Positions 44,010 to 54,986 of a stretch of 64,000 nucleotides of DNA are shown piece by piece. Position 1 is the stretch's first letter; the number at the start of each line of letters is the position of its first letter. This DNA comes from Cryptomeria japonica (Eukaryota; Streptophyta; Pinopsida; Cupressales; Cupressaceae). The notes beneath the pieces were generated by a model, which searched no databases, was not told the DNA's origin, and was given only the letters and a program-made list of their open reading frames with translations. The stretch is taken from contig NC_081406.1 in the NCBI RefSeq assembly GCF_030272615.1, forward strand, positions 260,141,386-260,205,385. Direction: 5' to 3'. The translations under genes were made by a program, and so were the position numbers.

Positions 44010-46060
44010 TTTTAATGATTTACAAAAATAATCATTTTCTTCTTATTATTTATCAATTATTTAGAAACGAAAAATATATACAAAACATCTAAATCAACAA
44101 GTTTTCAATTCAAATCATATATATATGAAAAATAATATAATGTTAATTTTCATAATAACATATACAACATAATATCATTACATTTAGTGCATCTTATCGA
44201 AACATTGAATATGCACATACACAACCAATTATTTAATTATCAATTTTTTTTAATATAAGAATGAAATGAAACATCTTCCATCTATAAAACAATTTCCATA
44301 GTACCTCCATCTACCAACTCTACTACTACATACCCCTTATTAGGTTATTAGGTGGGTAAGCGCGTGTACTTAGATGTGTAAGGAGGCACATTTTACAATA
44401 AAAGATCACAACCTAGAGTACCTTCGAGTTGAAGTGGAGTAAAAGTTCAAGTTTACTAGTGAACTTGATATTTCTTGCAAAATATGTTTTTCATTAGCAT
44501 TTAACAATTTTTTTAATCAAATCAAAAGATATGGGTGGATGGCTAGAGTGAAAATCTAAATTATTCTTAGAATTTTCTAGTCTAAATAAATGAAATATAT
44601 GATTATGTGTAATAGTTTGATATATATGCATGTCAAATTATGTGTGTGTGTGTGTGTTTATATTAATATATTGACAAATCCTTGTTGACACTAAAATATA
44701 GAAATTATAATAGAAGTAAATTGAAGTAAGAGGCTTCCTACAATCACATTAGTCATCCGTGTCAACAAAAACATCTCCTTTAATTTCACTTAAATTTGAA
44801 AATTGTGACATTCAAAATTAAAATCACAATGAAATTAAAACCTCCATAAATCTCGTTGTAATGGAGAGTTCACAAATTCATTTTTACTGCAACGGAATAC
44901 AAAAAATAAAATCAAAGGCTTTTAACATTACATTGTTTCAATGTTTTAAAAATGGGAATCATGAATGGAATAATGTACTAATATTGTGTGAATTGTCAAC
45001 TTTGAACAAGATATAAATGTTCTTGTGATAAATCATAGTTTCTTGGTGCCTAGATTCTCTGAAACTAATTACAGTTGTGCACGTCCATTTAGTGGTTTCT
45101 TTAAAACAAATGAATAGAGATAAACCTAGAGAACTCATCATGTTGAGATGCACAATAATGTTTCCATATTCATGGAACTCATATAATTGTTTGAAACAAT
45201 CACATATAATCGAAACTTTCTTTCATATGAAGATATTTTCAATAGTGAAACCAATTGTAGCATTTCTCTACTACGTACACAACTAGATAGATGTACTTAC
45301 ATCTGCTCAATCCTTTATCAAGGTATAGAAGACAAATCAATTAGCTTGGTTAGGAGTGTGAGCATTAATGGATAACATAATTTTTTAAACTTGACTTTAG
45401 TATATTTGAAATTTTAAAGCTATATTATTTTGCTAAACTAGCCCTAAAAGTGTCTACTCTAATGTGTAGTCTTTTGGTTCTTCATTGCTTAGCTGCTAAT
45501 TATTCATTTTTCCTATCCATCTTTGACATTTTTTGCATTGAACAAAATTGTAGCACTACCAATTATATAACTTTAATACCTTTAATAATTTTAATTAAAC
45601 AAAAGAGTAGATACATCTAAGAATGATTGAGAATGGTTGTGATGAACCTATTTAATTGAAACCCAAATCAAATCAAATTTATTATTGGTTTTCTATTCTC
45701 AAATAACTCATAGGTAGTTTGGCTATAAAATGTTATTATATGCCCACAATGACCAGTAGCCATGAAACAAAAATTTCTTCAAAAATGTTAAAGTGCGAAA
45801 GGAATACTAGAAATGCAATGTTACATTTCAAATCTTTGTGCAATATTCATATTGTAGATACAAATACTTCAAATCATTATCTGATACAATAAATGTATAC
45901 CTTTCATAATAAAAAAAAGTCACTTTAATATCATTTTTAGCCACATGGTTGTTTTTGTTATCACTCCCACATGTTCTAACAAGGCATCGGTGAAGCAATC
46001 TTGTGGATTATCAAACCATGTTGAAAAAAGAAAATTTTCTTATCCAACACCTCAATCTAT
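44010..46060. other. AT-rich intergenic DNA, no gene seen
   Basis: Contains a (TG)n microsatellite at about 44640-44657. No ORF above background, no motif recognised. Confidence 0.45.
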
Positions 46061-46076
46061 TAATTAAAGTAAAAAT

Positions 46077-46235
46077 ATTTTATAGATTTTAGATAAATAA
46101 TATTTTACTTTTATTTATTGCTTTTATAAAGGAAAAAATATTATAAAAGTATTTTTTGGTGTAAGTTAATAATCGGTTAAATAGTGGTAATGGAGAAAAT
46201 GGGTCTTGGATGAATCATAAAGTTGGTGACGTCCT
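46077..46235. repeat. Direct repeat, copy 1 (old LTR fragment?)
   Basis: TTTTATAGATTTTAGATAAA through TTTTTTGGTGTAAGTTAATAA and AATAGTGGTAATGGAGAAAA is repeated at 46702-46866 with about three quarters identity by eye. It may be one LTR of a decayed element. Confidence 0.5.
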
Positions 46236-46701
46236 CCTCCCGTAAATGTGAATCATTGAGGTCATAATGGTATGATGAGGGTTTTAACCTTAGTGGCCAT
46301 AACAACAACAACAACACTTAACCAACACACTATCGGAGAAATTGATTAGGTGGGGCTTCATAAATTGATTTGTTATAAATTAAGGTATATAGGTTTTTAT
46401 TTTATTGTTTTATAAATATTTAAAAATAAAAACTTCTCAAGAATTTGTATAATAAATATTTTAAAATGAAAAAATCTGTAAAACTTGTGTATTGTTGTTA
46501 AAGATTCCTATATTATATGTTTTGATGTAGTTTGATTTCTTATTGTTTCAAGAATTACAAATTAGAATTTTACTTTTAGATAAAATTGTAGAAAGTAAGA
46601 ATAGAAATGCTATTTTTTATTAAGATACATTTAATGAATGTTTATGATTTCTACAATTTTGATTTAGGTATATGTATATTTGATTAGTTAGAAAATAAGA
46701 C

Positions 46702-46960
46702 TTTTATAGATTTCAGATAAATAATGCTTTGCTTTATATTTATTATTCTTATAAAATAAGGAAAGAAGAATATTATAGAATTATTTTTTGGTGTAAGTTT
46801 GTAATGGGTTGAATAGTGGCAATGGAAAAAATGAGCCTTGGAGGAATCGTAAAGCTCTTCAACATCATGAAGCATTATAAATAGTTTTTTTGCTAATTTG
46901 TTGTGCTTGATTCTTTTATGAAAGTTCTAAATTTTGCATTTATTATTTGCTACTACAACA
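46702..46960 (+). repeat. Direct repeat copy 2, probable LTR remnant of a copia-type element
   Basis: After the repeated segment come TATAAATAG at 46876-46884, a T-rich stretch and an end in ACTACAACA. Directly after it TGGTATCAAC (46961-46970) matches the start of the tRNA-iMet primer site used by Ty1/copia elements. No coding capacity is left downstream. Confidence 0.4.
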
Positions 46961-46970
46961 TGGTATCAAC
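46961..46970 (+). other. Possible tRNA-iMet primer-binding site remnant
   Basis: TGGTATCAAC agrees with the first 8-9 bases of TGGTATCAGAGC. The intact site at 50586 in this window serves as the reference. Confidence 0.35.
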
Positions 46971-49900
46971 ACATAAAATAACAAATTCCTTGTTTTGTGA
47001 TGAATTTAGGACTAATTCCTATCAAAGAATTATTGTGAAGCCAAATGAACATTGTTGTTGTGTTCAAAATGATAGACAAATGAACAATTACCTTTCATTT
47101 CATTAAAAATAGACTCATTTTTTTTCATTTTTGACCCCATTACATTTTTTATATGACCATATGTCCTTATCTAGACAATTTTTTCAGTTTACAAAGCTTT
47201 TTTTTTTTAGCAAAATAGCATTTTGCAATTCTAGGCAATATTTTTTGCAAGTGCATATTTAAGAAGGTTTTTGCATTTTTGGGCTTGTTTCTTGATCACT
47301 ACGACTATCTAGTGCTTGGAGGATTTCATGTCAAACTTAAAACTTGAGTCAACACAATAAAGTGTTGTGTTTTATGTTTGAGGAAATCAAAGGAGTAGAC
47401 AAGTTGGAGTGTCATAAGGATTTTATCTAGACCTCATTCTTGGTACATGACTATTGAATCTTTCTTGAAGTTATGCAATACACTCTAAGGGAGGATAGCT
47501 AGCATACAACACTACCATCAAAGGTGCTAGAGAAGCATTGAAGTTTCTAAGGACTTTGCCTACTTTCAAGTAAAAGATCAACACTTTTGGATGGGACAAA
47601 TATCATAATAAAAATTCACGACCACTATAATTTTATAATGCCCCCTTGTTGGAGATTGATTAAACAGGCATAATATTTATAAATATTTCTAACAAATGCA
47701 TCCACAAATCTAACTAGCATTTGCATTTTGCAGAAGGCAACCTTGCTTTACCATATTTCTATGGTTACTTTGATATCATGTATGGGAAGTCAACTTCAAA
47801 GGTAAAATAGCCATCTACTTATGCTAATACACTAACATGTTTTGGTAATTACTAGTCTTAGAAAAAGTATAGTGTGGCATATTCATCAAATTGTGGCAAG
47901 ATAATAAGGTTCTAAATGTGTATAAATAGTTCCACATAACCTAAAAAATGTTATGGTCGGTATTCATATATGGTCTTCTCTTAGAGTTGTGATGTCATTC
48001 CATTCAAATATATTGTGCATTATTCAAAGTGATGGATGAAGAGGGATAAAATCAAAATTTGTGAGCTACCTTAATGAGACCAAGAGTGCATGAGATAGAG
48101 GATTATGGTTGCAACTCAAATTCATTTCACTTTGTATTGCCCTCCTCAAGATACATTTAGCAGATAGAAAGAAAAGTTAAAATAGTTTTAAAAACTTTGT
48201 GAGTTATGTATACTTTGGAAGTTCATTTGCAAATATGAAAGCTTATGGAATGCCTCACCTATTGGAACTTGTGAAAAAATGAGAAATTATAGATATTCAT
48301 TTCAAAGCATTTTTTGGCTTAAAGGATAAATTCATGCCTCATCCGATTATGGTGAAGCATTGCATGATGATGAAAGATGCTATATTCAAAGTCTCATATG
48401 CAGAGTTTGATTATGTTCATATTGACTTTGTTTTCCCACAAGAAAGAGCTTCTTACACATGTCGTGTCTTGGCTCTAGATAGTATGTTTCATCACCAATA
48501 TTAGGAACACATTTTTATCTTGATTGGAGTTTCCTATCCCATCATGAGCCTTACCAATTTTCCTCATCCATTTTAAATCTTTAAAAGGGTAAAGAAAAGG
48601 AAAGAAAAAAACCATTAAATCTTTCAAAGTTTTCAAGAACCTTGGGAACCTCAATAAACTCCAACAATATTTCTAATTCCCAAAGAATCCCTAACCTTCA
48701 ATAGGTTAGAGAGTTATCAGAGAAGAGGAAAATCAAAAGGGTAAAAGAAGAAAGAAGACATCAATTTTTTTGGAGGTTCTAGCAACCTTGGGCATCTTCA
48801 ACAAGGTTCTTGCTTCCCAAGGAACCCTCAACTTCTAATACAAGGAGAAATAATTCAAATATTTGATAAAGAGAAGGAATGAAAGGAATCTTTAAGATGT
48901 CAAGCATGTATTATGTAATGAATCAAGTTATTGGTATCATATGGAAGCATCAGAGTGTTCATCTTGTATATCTTTCTTATGATTTTCTTAGATAATTAAG
49001 AGGAAAATCTCATGGAAATATAAAAAAAAATTTGGATCCAATATTTATGTGGATTATAAATCAATTATGTACAAATACCATGCAATTATTTCCTTTCTAG
49101 TTCTAGAACTATTATTTGAAGATACTTCATGTTGTTTCTATGTCTATGAGAGCTTCCCCAAAATGTATGAGAGAGAGAGAGAGAGAACATTTTCCAAGGC
49201 TAAAAAGTGGTTGGCAAGAACCACTTTTTATTCACCCCCCAATACATTGGCATAAATTTGAAGAGAAGCTTGAAGGTATGGGATCTAATTTGACTTCTCT
49301 ATTAGCTATTTCAAGAAGGTAAACACAATCGGTTCCAAAAGAAGAGAAAGAGATCAATTTGGTGTTTGGTATGTTTATTTTTCTATAGACTTATCTAAAA
49401 GGAAATTGAGGGAGAATTAATGGATTTGAACCCAAAATTAGGCATTTCAACTAATTCTAGATTCTAAGTGACTAGACTACACTGTGTTAGAAATAACATT
49501 GATAATACTTGAATATGGTTTCAAAATGATTTAGGTTTGAAACACAGGGCTCCAAATATACTTTATCAAGCTAGTTCAATATAAAAAATCAAACAAGGTA
49601 TGATTGACCATGCAACCACATTTCATGTCTCAAAGAAAGCGAGCTTTATTTTTAAATGATAGATAAACTCATATTTAAATGCAGATTTGGAAGAGAAGTA
49701 TTCTCACACATATGTGCATTTTTTCACCAATTAAACCTTTTCATCTTTTTGGGATAACAAGATATGGTTTTATACCAACCTATGTCATTTGATGGAGCTC
49801 AGATACTTTTAGCTATACAAAGTGCAAGATATCATTAAATGATGTGGGACCATTCTCACCTTCTTATTTGCTTAGAGCATCTAGAGTGCACACAATCATC

Positions 49901-50088
49901 ATGATAGGGGGTAGAATTGAGGAAAAGGATAAGTTATCAAACCCGCATTACCTTAAATTATATTCTATCTAATACAATTTGAAAAAAGAACAAATCAAAA
50001 CTATGAATAAACAACTAAAACAAAGGAAAGATAAAATGATAGAAACCTTTTAAGTAATAGCAACAATGTTTCCCAAAAGACTAGCATA
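46971..50088. other. Decayed intergenic DNA, no supported gene
   Basis: I find no long ORF. A (GA)n run lies at about 49167-49184. The first 2 kb could be a heavily decayed copia interior following the primer-site remnant, but no motif can be read. Confidence 0.4.
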
Positions 50089-50093
50089 AACAT

Positions 50094-50585
50094 TGCTGGT
50101 GTAAATAATTATTCATCATGGATATTATTACACCTTACTTAAGTTTACTTAGGTACATGCATTTCATAGTAGTTTGGGTATGAGACACTTGGGTGTTTGT
50201 GCTACATTAGGATAGTGTGTGTAGGAGAATTTCCACCTTATATGGTGTTGATCTTGTTACTACTCTATCATATCCACTTATTGTGGAGTGATAATTTCAC
50301 CTTCGGTGGGTGATCCACCTCATGTGGAATATTTTATTGTTTCTCCTACCTACCACACCTATTTCCTACCTACCCTTGTTTCTTATTAAGCCACATGTCA
50401 TGTTTGTGTGCTCACATATCCATATAGCCTTGCCTATATAAGTAGGCTCATATTCATTGTATGTAACGATTGATGATTCAGTTGATCAATATTTTCATCT
50501 TGATAGAATACACTTTATTCCTATCATCTATTTTGTCTCTCTATTGTAATTTTAATTGAGCTCTTGATCTTGACAAAATCTCACA
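50094..50585 (+). repeat. 5' LTR of the copia-derived element
   Basis: Starts TGCTGGTGTAAATAATT and ends AAATCTCACA. Its TATA-like box TATATAAG at 50435-50442 is changed to TATGTAAG in the 3' LTR (54831), so only the 5' copy keeps a plain TATA box. Confidence 0.92.
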
Positions 50586-50598
50586 TGGTATCAGAGCC
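50586..50598 (+). other. Primer-binding site, tRNA-iMet
   Basis: TGGTATCAGAGCC follows the LTR with no gap and is the standard complement of the initiator tRNA-Met 3' end used by plant Ty1/copia elements. Confidence 0.95.
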
Positions 50599-52059
50599 TA
50601 AAGGGCTTCTTTGATTTGTCTTAGAGAGGCATTTTTGGAGGCTTCAATTTTTGGATCTGGGGAGGTGCTATTTTTGGGGGCATCGTACATCGATTTGGAC
50701 ATCACGGTTAGGTCGGAGAGGCCATTTCCATAAATTTTGACTATAAAGTCGGTCTATTTTGGTGAGAAAATTTTTTTCGTCAATTTTGCTATATTTGTCC
50801 GAATTTCAAAAATTTAAAAAAAAAAAAAAAATTGCAGAAAAACTTACAAAAGTTTTTTCCAAAAATATATATTTTGGGGGGTCCCCCCCCCGTGATGCCC
50901 TGTACCACAGATTTAATTTGTTGCAAGGCCGTACAACTCCGTCAACTACCTGCAAACCCAACCGCCACCGTATCATTCGCCGACAGCCCTCCCGATAGCT
51001 GCTTCGACGTCCGTCGTTGGCATCTGTATTTCCCAGCAACCCGTGTCGTGCTCTCCCGTCGAGTATCCTCTTCCACTTCTGTCATGCTCTAGTTTTCTTC
51101 CGGTCGCCGCTTCTATCGTTCTCCCATCGGCTGCCTCTGTCGGCACCGCCACTCCATGCTCCAGCCACACCTCTTCATGCCTCGCCATTCCGTGCTTCGG
51201 CCGCGTTGACAAATAGTAGCCACACATATTTTTCGAGCCCCTATGCCACATGGCAACATTCTATTCGATCATACATCCAATCACTATGTCACGTAGATGA
51301 TGACATCATCATACAAATAGGCTTTGCAAAGGGCATGATGACCATTTTGACGGCTAGATGGGTGTCAAATTTAAGCCCGTCATTTGTTGATGCTTGTGCC
51401 ACGTCAGCAGTATTTGAAATTTTTTGACTCCCTCTTCATTTGGCTTTTTGATTTTGTAGTCTGACTTTATGAGGCCGTATCTTGCTCATTTTGGCTCTTT
51501 TTTTGGTGAATTTGTTTTTTGAAATGGGCTAGAATTTCATGCTCTTTGCAATGGTGGAGGAATTTTATGATTATCATGGACGAATTTTTCAGAAATTACA
51601 GATCTTCATGATTGTACCTATCTAATCCCCGATTTTGCAACTTCAAAGGCTTCGTTTGGGGTCATATGACCTCCTTTTCAGGTGCCATTTTTTTTTAAAG
51701 TACATAATTTTTTGTCTACTTTCATAATATGCTATTTGTTTGCAGTGATTTTGACTAGAAATTATACTTTCAACATTTGGTCATTTTTGGCCTATTTGGT
51801 ACTTGTATTTCGCTTGGATCTCAATGTACATCACTACCAGTATTTGTTGAAGTCCCTTATATCTCATTTTGAGAAGTTGTAAATTGAAATTAGAATTCCA
51901 CTTTGCCTTGTTTTACAAGTGGCCCATTGTATACGCACTAAGTATAAAATGCCAAATCACTATTTAGGGGGGGTTTCTTGATTGAGTGAATTTTTTTTTG
52001 GGGGGGGGTGTCTTGTGTGATTGTGCCCCTCTCTATCTTGTTTTTTTCATTTTGGTGCT
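50599..52059 (+). other. Leader of the copia-derived element
   Basis: About 1.46 kb before gag. It has an A-run at 50818-50832, a G6-T-C9 snapback near 50876-50891, a GC-richer patch 50890-51300 with an overlapping 136-codon frame (51017-51427, Ser/Ala/Pro-rich), and a T/G-run region near 51990-52010. The frame shows no recognisable domain and I do not call it a gene. Confidence 0.5.
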
Positions 52060-53748
52060 ATGGGTTCCCCTAAATTTCCACTTTTAACTCCTCACAATTA
52101 TGCTTCATGGAAGATTAAGTCTTGGAGTAAACTAATGGAAAAATGACTCATTCATTATGTAAATGAAACTATTATAGCACAACTTGATCCTAATGCTCAA
52201 CTTGAATGGCTCACTAAGAATGCTATGGAACTTGGAACTCTTAGAAAGTATGTATCAGATGACCTCATTTTTCACATTGAGAAGTGTACAACAATTAAAG
52301 AGGCTTGGGATATTTTTGAGAAATTGTATGGTCAAGTTGATGAGATTAAGGACTTCAAGCTTGATAGTGAACTCACAACTTTGGATCCCAAGGATTTTGA
52401 TACAATCCAGGATTATGTCACAAAATCCATTGAGCTAAGAGCAAAGCTAAAGGATTGTGGCATTGACAAAAAGGATACTCAATTGGTTTACAACTTATTG
52501 GACAAGCTTCCTTCAGAGTATGCAACGTTTGTATCTAGCTTTCACACCCATAGGTTAGCTCAAGGTTCCTCATACACTTCTCCCTCATTTGATTCATTCC
52601 CAGAGATGTTGATACTTAATCAATCTAAGTTGACCAAGATGGGGATTCTCAGATCTTCAAAGTCACAAGCTTTGGTGGCTCCTAAAGGGAATCAAAGCAA
52701 TCAAGGAAAAGGCAAGAATCAAAAGCAACCTAAGTCTAAACCACAACAAGATGGAGCAAAATCATCCTCTCCACAACAAGGTGATTTCTCACCTAAGAGG
52801 AAATCATATAAGGACAATCTTTTTTGTGCATATTGCAAGAAGTTAGGACATGATGAACATCATTGTTACAAGAAGGATATTGATGAGTTGAAGAATCTTC
52901 TTGAGAAGAACAAAATCAAGCTACCTTCTAGAATGTCTACATCAGCTTCTTCCAAGGATAAGGATAAAGGAAATGATCACTCTTTTGAGACAAATAAAGG
53001 AAAGGGACAAGCTCTTTGTGCTACTACAAGTCATGATTTAGGGATATGGCTTCTAGATTCAGGGGCTTCTCATCATATGACATCTTCGTAGTCTATGTTT
53101 TCTACATTTGAGCCTTGCCACATGCCGCAAATTTTGATGGGCAATCTTACATACATGGATGTGATTGGGAAAGGATCTATTACCATTTGGGATAACTCCT
53201 TCAATGATGTGTTGTGTGTACCCCACTTGACAAAAAATCTTCTTTCCATCTATCAAACCACACATGGGGCAACTAGGAAAACTGTGGAGTTCACACCTGA
53301 TTCAGTTATCATTAGAGACTTGGAGAGAAGAGCTATCATTGCAACTGGGATGGTTGATCATGAATCTAGATTGTACTCCTTTTCACATTTTGGCCCTATT
53401 GATGAGGTTAATTCTTCCTATGTTGATGATTCGGATTTTGAGGAGAACTTTGGGTACTTGAACTTGGGGATTCTCACATGTGACCTCGTTCTTGAGCCTT
53501 CTATTTCATCTCCTCCTCTTGATATCACACCACCTATTGTACTTGATGATGCAGCTAGTGCAATAGTTTTGCCTTCTTGTGATTCAATGCAGCAGGATAT
53601 TTCATGTCTTTTAGCTTCAGTTTCATGGGATGCCTACTTGACAGACATTGCAGGTTTGTTTGTGGAGTCCTACATTGCAGTTTTGGAGACATCATTGATG
53701 ACATTCATCTTCTCTTTGATGAAGATGATCCTTCGTCAATTGTTGTGA
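52060..53748 (+). pseudogene. gag-protease polyprotein of the copia-derived element
   Basis: Frame 1 from ATG 52060 (MGSPKFPLLTPHNYASWK) is the Ty1/copia gag, with KEAWDIFEKLYG, LDKLPSEYATFVSSF and the zinc knuckle CAYCKKLGHDEHHC (C-x2-C-x4-H-x4-C, about 52828-52869). Protease follows in frame: WLLDSGASHHMTSS with catalytic DSGA at about 53056, then VLCVPHLTKNLLSI and RLYSFSHF, which normally lead into integrase. In-frame stops TGA 52144 and TAG 53089 are each one C-to-T step from CGA and CAG. After about 53400 the protein is acidic and unlike integrase, ending at 53748. Confidence 0.88.
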
Positions 53749-54440
53749 GGGAACACTCTGACCCTCTTGTGCATTCTCTACATGATCATTATTTCGAGGT
53801 TGACATGATTGTGGATACTTTCCTACAACAGTTGGAGGAGGTCTCTTTCTTCTTTGAGGAGACATGTGAGTCTTTGGGACTTGTTCTACTTTCTTCTCCA
53901 CTAGATCTTGGAGTGCCTTTTTCAGCAGTGTGGAGCAGTTCATCAACTTTGGAGGGGGTACCTTTCAGCATCGACATGGGGACACTTGAGCAGTTTTCAG
54001 AGATTCCATTCATCATGAATATTTTTCCCATGTCTTCCCTTCATGATTGGGGAGACTTCATGGATACACCTTTGGTTTTGTTTCTTCCTAAGGGGAGGAA
54101 CTCAATTCGACATTTGTGGAGCAGTTTCTTTATTCATTATCGATCTTCTATCATTGGTGCAGATTCTACATTGAGGGTGGGGCTTCCTAGTCTCTCTCTC
54201 TTCTTCTCTCATATGGGGGGGACTTTTTCATCACATGGGGTTTTGTTCCTCACATGCTTCTATGATAGTTCTCTTGTATATGGTTTTCATCTCTCTTTTT
54301 GGGGAGGGTTTTTTCCCATTGGGTTTTTCTCTCTTTCCCCGCTTTGTGAGAGATTTCATTGCATTGGTTTGTGTGCATTTGCATTTGTACATGGGTACCT
54401 AACATGGACTAGTAGCCGAGACCCATCTTGCATTGCTTAG
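53604..54440 (+). CDS. Unrecognised 278-codon ORF at the 3' end of the copia-derived element
   Basis: An unbroken frame-3 ORF overlaps the end of the gag-protease frame by 145 bases and stops 50 bp before the 3' LTR. The protein is rich in Phe, Ser, Leu and Gly with two acidic segments early on and hydrophobic stretches late (FSHMGGTFSSHGVLFLTCFY, FHLSFWGGFFPIGFFSLSPL). It resembles no retrotransposon enzyme. It could be a real accessory protein, a spurious frame in T-rich DNA, or a frameshifted continuation of the polyprotein. Being open while gag has decayed is notable but may be chance. Confidence 0.4.
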   Translation: MSFSFSFMGCLLDRHCRFVCGVLHCSFGDIIDDIHLLFDEDDPSSIVVREHSDPLVHSLHDHYFEVDMIVDTFLQQLEEVSFFFEETCESLGLVLLSSPLDLGVPFSAVWSSSSTLEGVPFSIDMGTLEQFSEIPFIMNIFPMSSLHDWGDFMDTPLVLFLPKGRNSIRHLWSSFFIHYRSSIIGADSTLRVGLPSLSLFFSHMGGTFSSHGVLFLTCFYDSSLVYGFHLSFWGGFFPIGFFSLSPLCERFHCIGLCAFAFVHGYLTWTSSRDPSCIA

Positions 54441-54452
54441 TTGCATTGTAGA

Positions 54453-54483
54453 CTTAAGTGCATTCCCCTAAGTTGCACTTAAG
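54453..54483 (+). repeat. Perfect 10 bp hairpin next to the polypurine tract
   Basis: CTTAAGTGCA (54453-54462) and TGCACTTAAG (54474-54483) are exact complements with an 11 bp loop. The right arm runs into the polypurine tract. Confidence 0.85.
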
Positions 54484-54489
54484 GGGGGG
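54481..54489 (+). other. Polypurine tract of the copia-derived element
   Basis: AAGGGGGGG ends exactly where the 3' LTR begins (TGTTGGTG). Confidence 0.9.
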
Positions 54490-54981
54490 TGTTGGTGTAA
54501 ATAATTATTCATCATGGATATTATTACACCTTACTTAAGTTTACTCGGGTACATGCATTTCATATTAGTTTGGGTATGAGACACTTGGGTGTTTGTGCTA
54601 CTTTGGAATAGTGTGTGTAGGAGAATTTTCACCTTTTATGGTGTTGATCTTGTTACTACTCTATCATATCCACTTATTGTGGAGTGATAATTCCACCTTC
54701 AGTGGGTGATTGACCTCATGTGGAATATTTTATTGTTTCTCCTACCTACCACACCTATTTCCTACCTACCCTTGTTTCTTATTGAACCACATGTCATGTT
54801 TGTGTGCTCACATATCCATATAGCCTTACCTATGTAAGCATGATCATATTCATTGTATGTAATGATTGATGATCCAGTTGATCAGTATTTTCATCTTGAT
54901 AGAATACAGTTTATTCCTATCATCTATTTTGTCTCTCTATTGTACTTTTCATTGAGCTCTTGGTCTTGGCAAAACCTCACA
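54490..54981 (+). repeat. 3' LTR of the copia-derived element
   Basis: Same length as the 5' LTR, ends AAACCTCACA, followed by the duplicated target AACAT. Confidence 0.92.
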
Positions 54982-54986
54982 AACAT

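Larger units (their letters stand above)
50089..54986 (+). mobile_element. Complete non-autonomous Ty1/copia-derived element encoding only gag and protease (TR-GAG type)
   Basis: LTRs 50094-50585 and 54490-54981 are both 492 bp with TG...CA ends, flanked by the 5 bp duplication AACAT (50089-50093, 54982-54986). A perfect tRNA-iMet primer site abuts the 5' LTR and a polypurine tract abuts the 3' LTR. By hand count the LTRs differ at about 29 sites and have no indels, about 94 percent identity. The interior has a 1.46 kb leader, gag with zinc knuckle, protease, and then an unrecognised ORF where integrase and RT should be. Mobility would need enzymes from another copia element. Confidence 0.9.

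Noticed and set aside
47645..47675. LTR start at TGTTGGAGATTGA
   Set aside because: The word resembles copia LTR starts but is preceded by CCCCCTTG rather than a purine tract and I found no second copy nearby.
51017..51427. 136-codon ORF in the copia leader
   Set aside because: Ser/Pro/Ala-rich, overlapped by other frames on both strands, no domain; GC-rich composition alone would explain it.
53692..54031. Minus-strand ORFs opposite the copia 3' ORF
   Set aside because: Short, overlapping shadows of the longer plus-strand frames.
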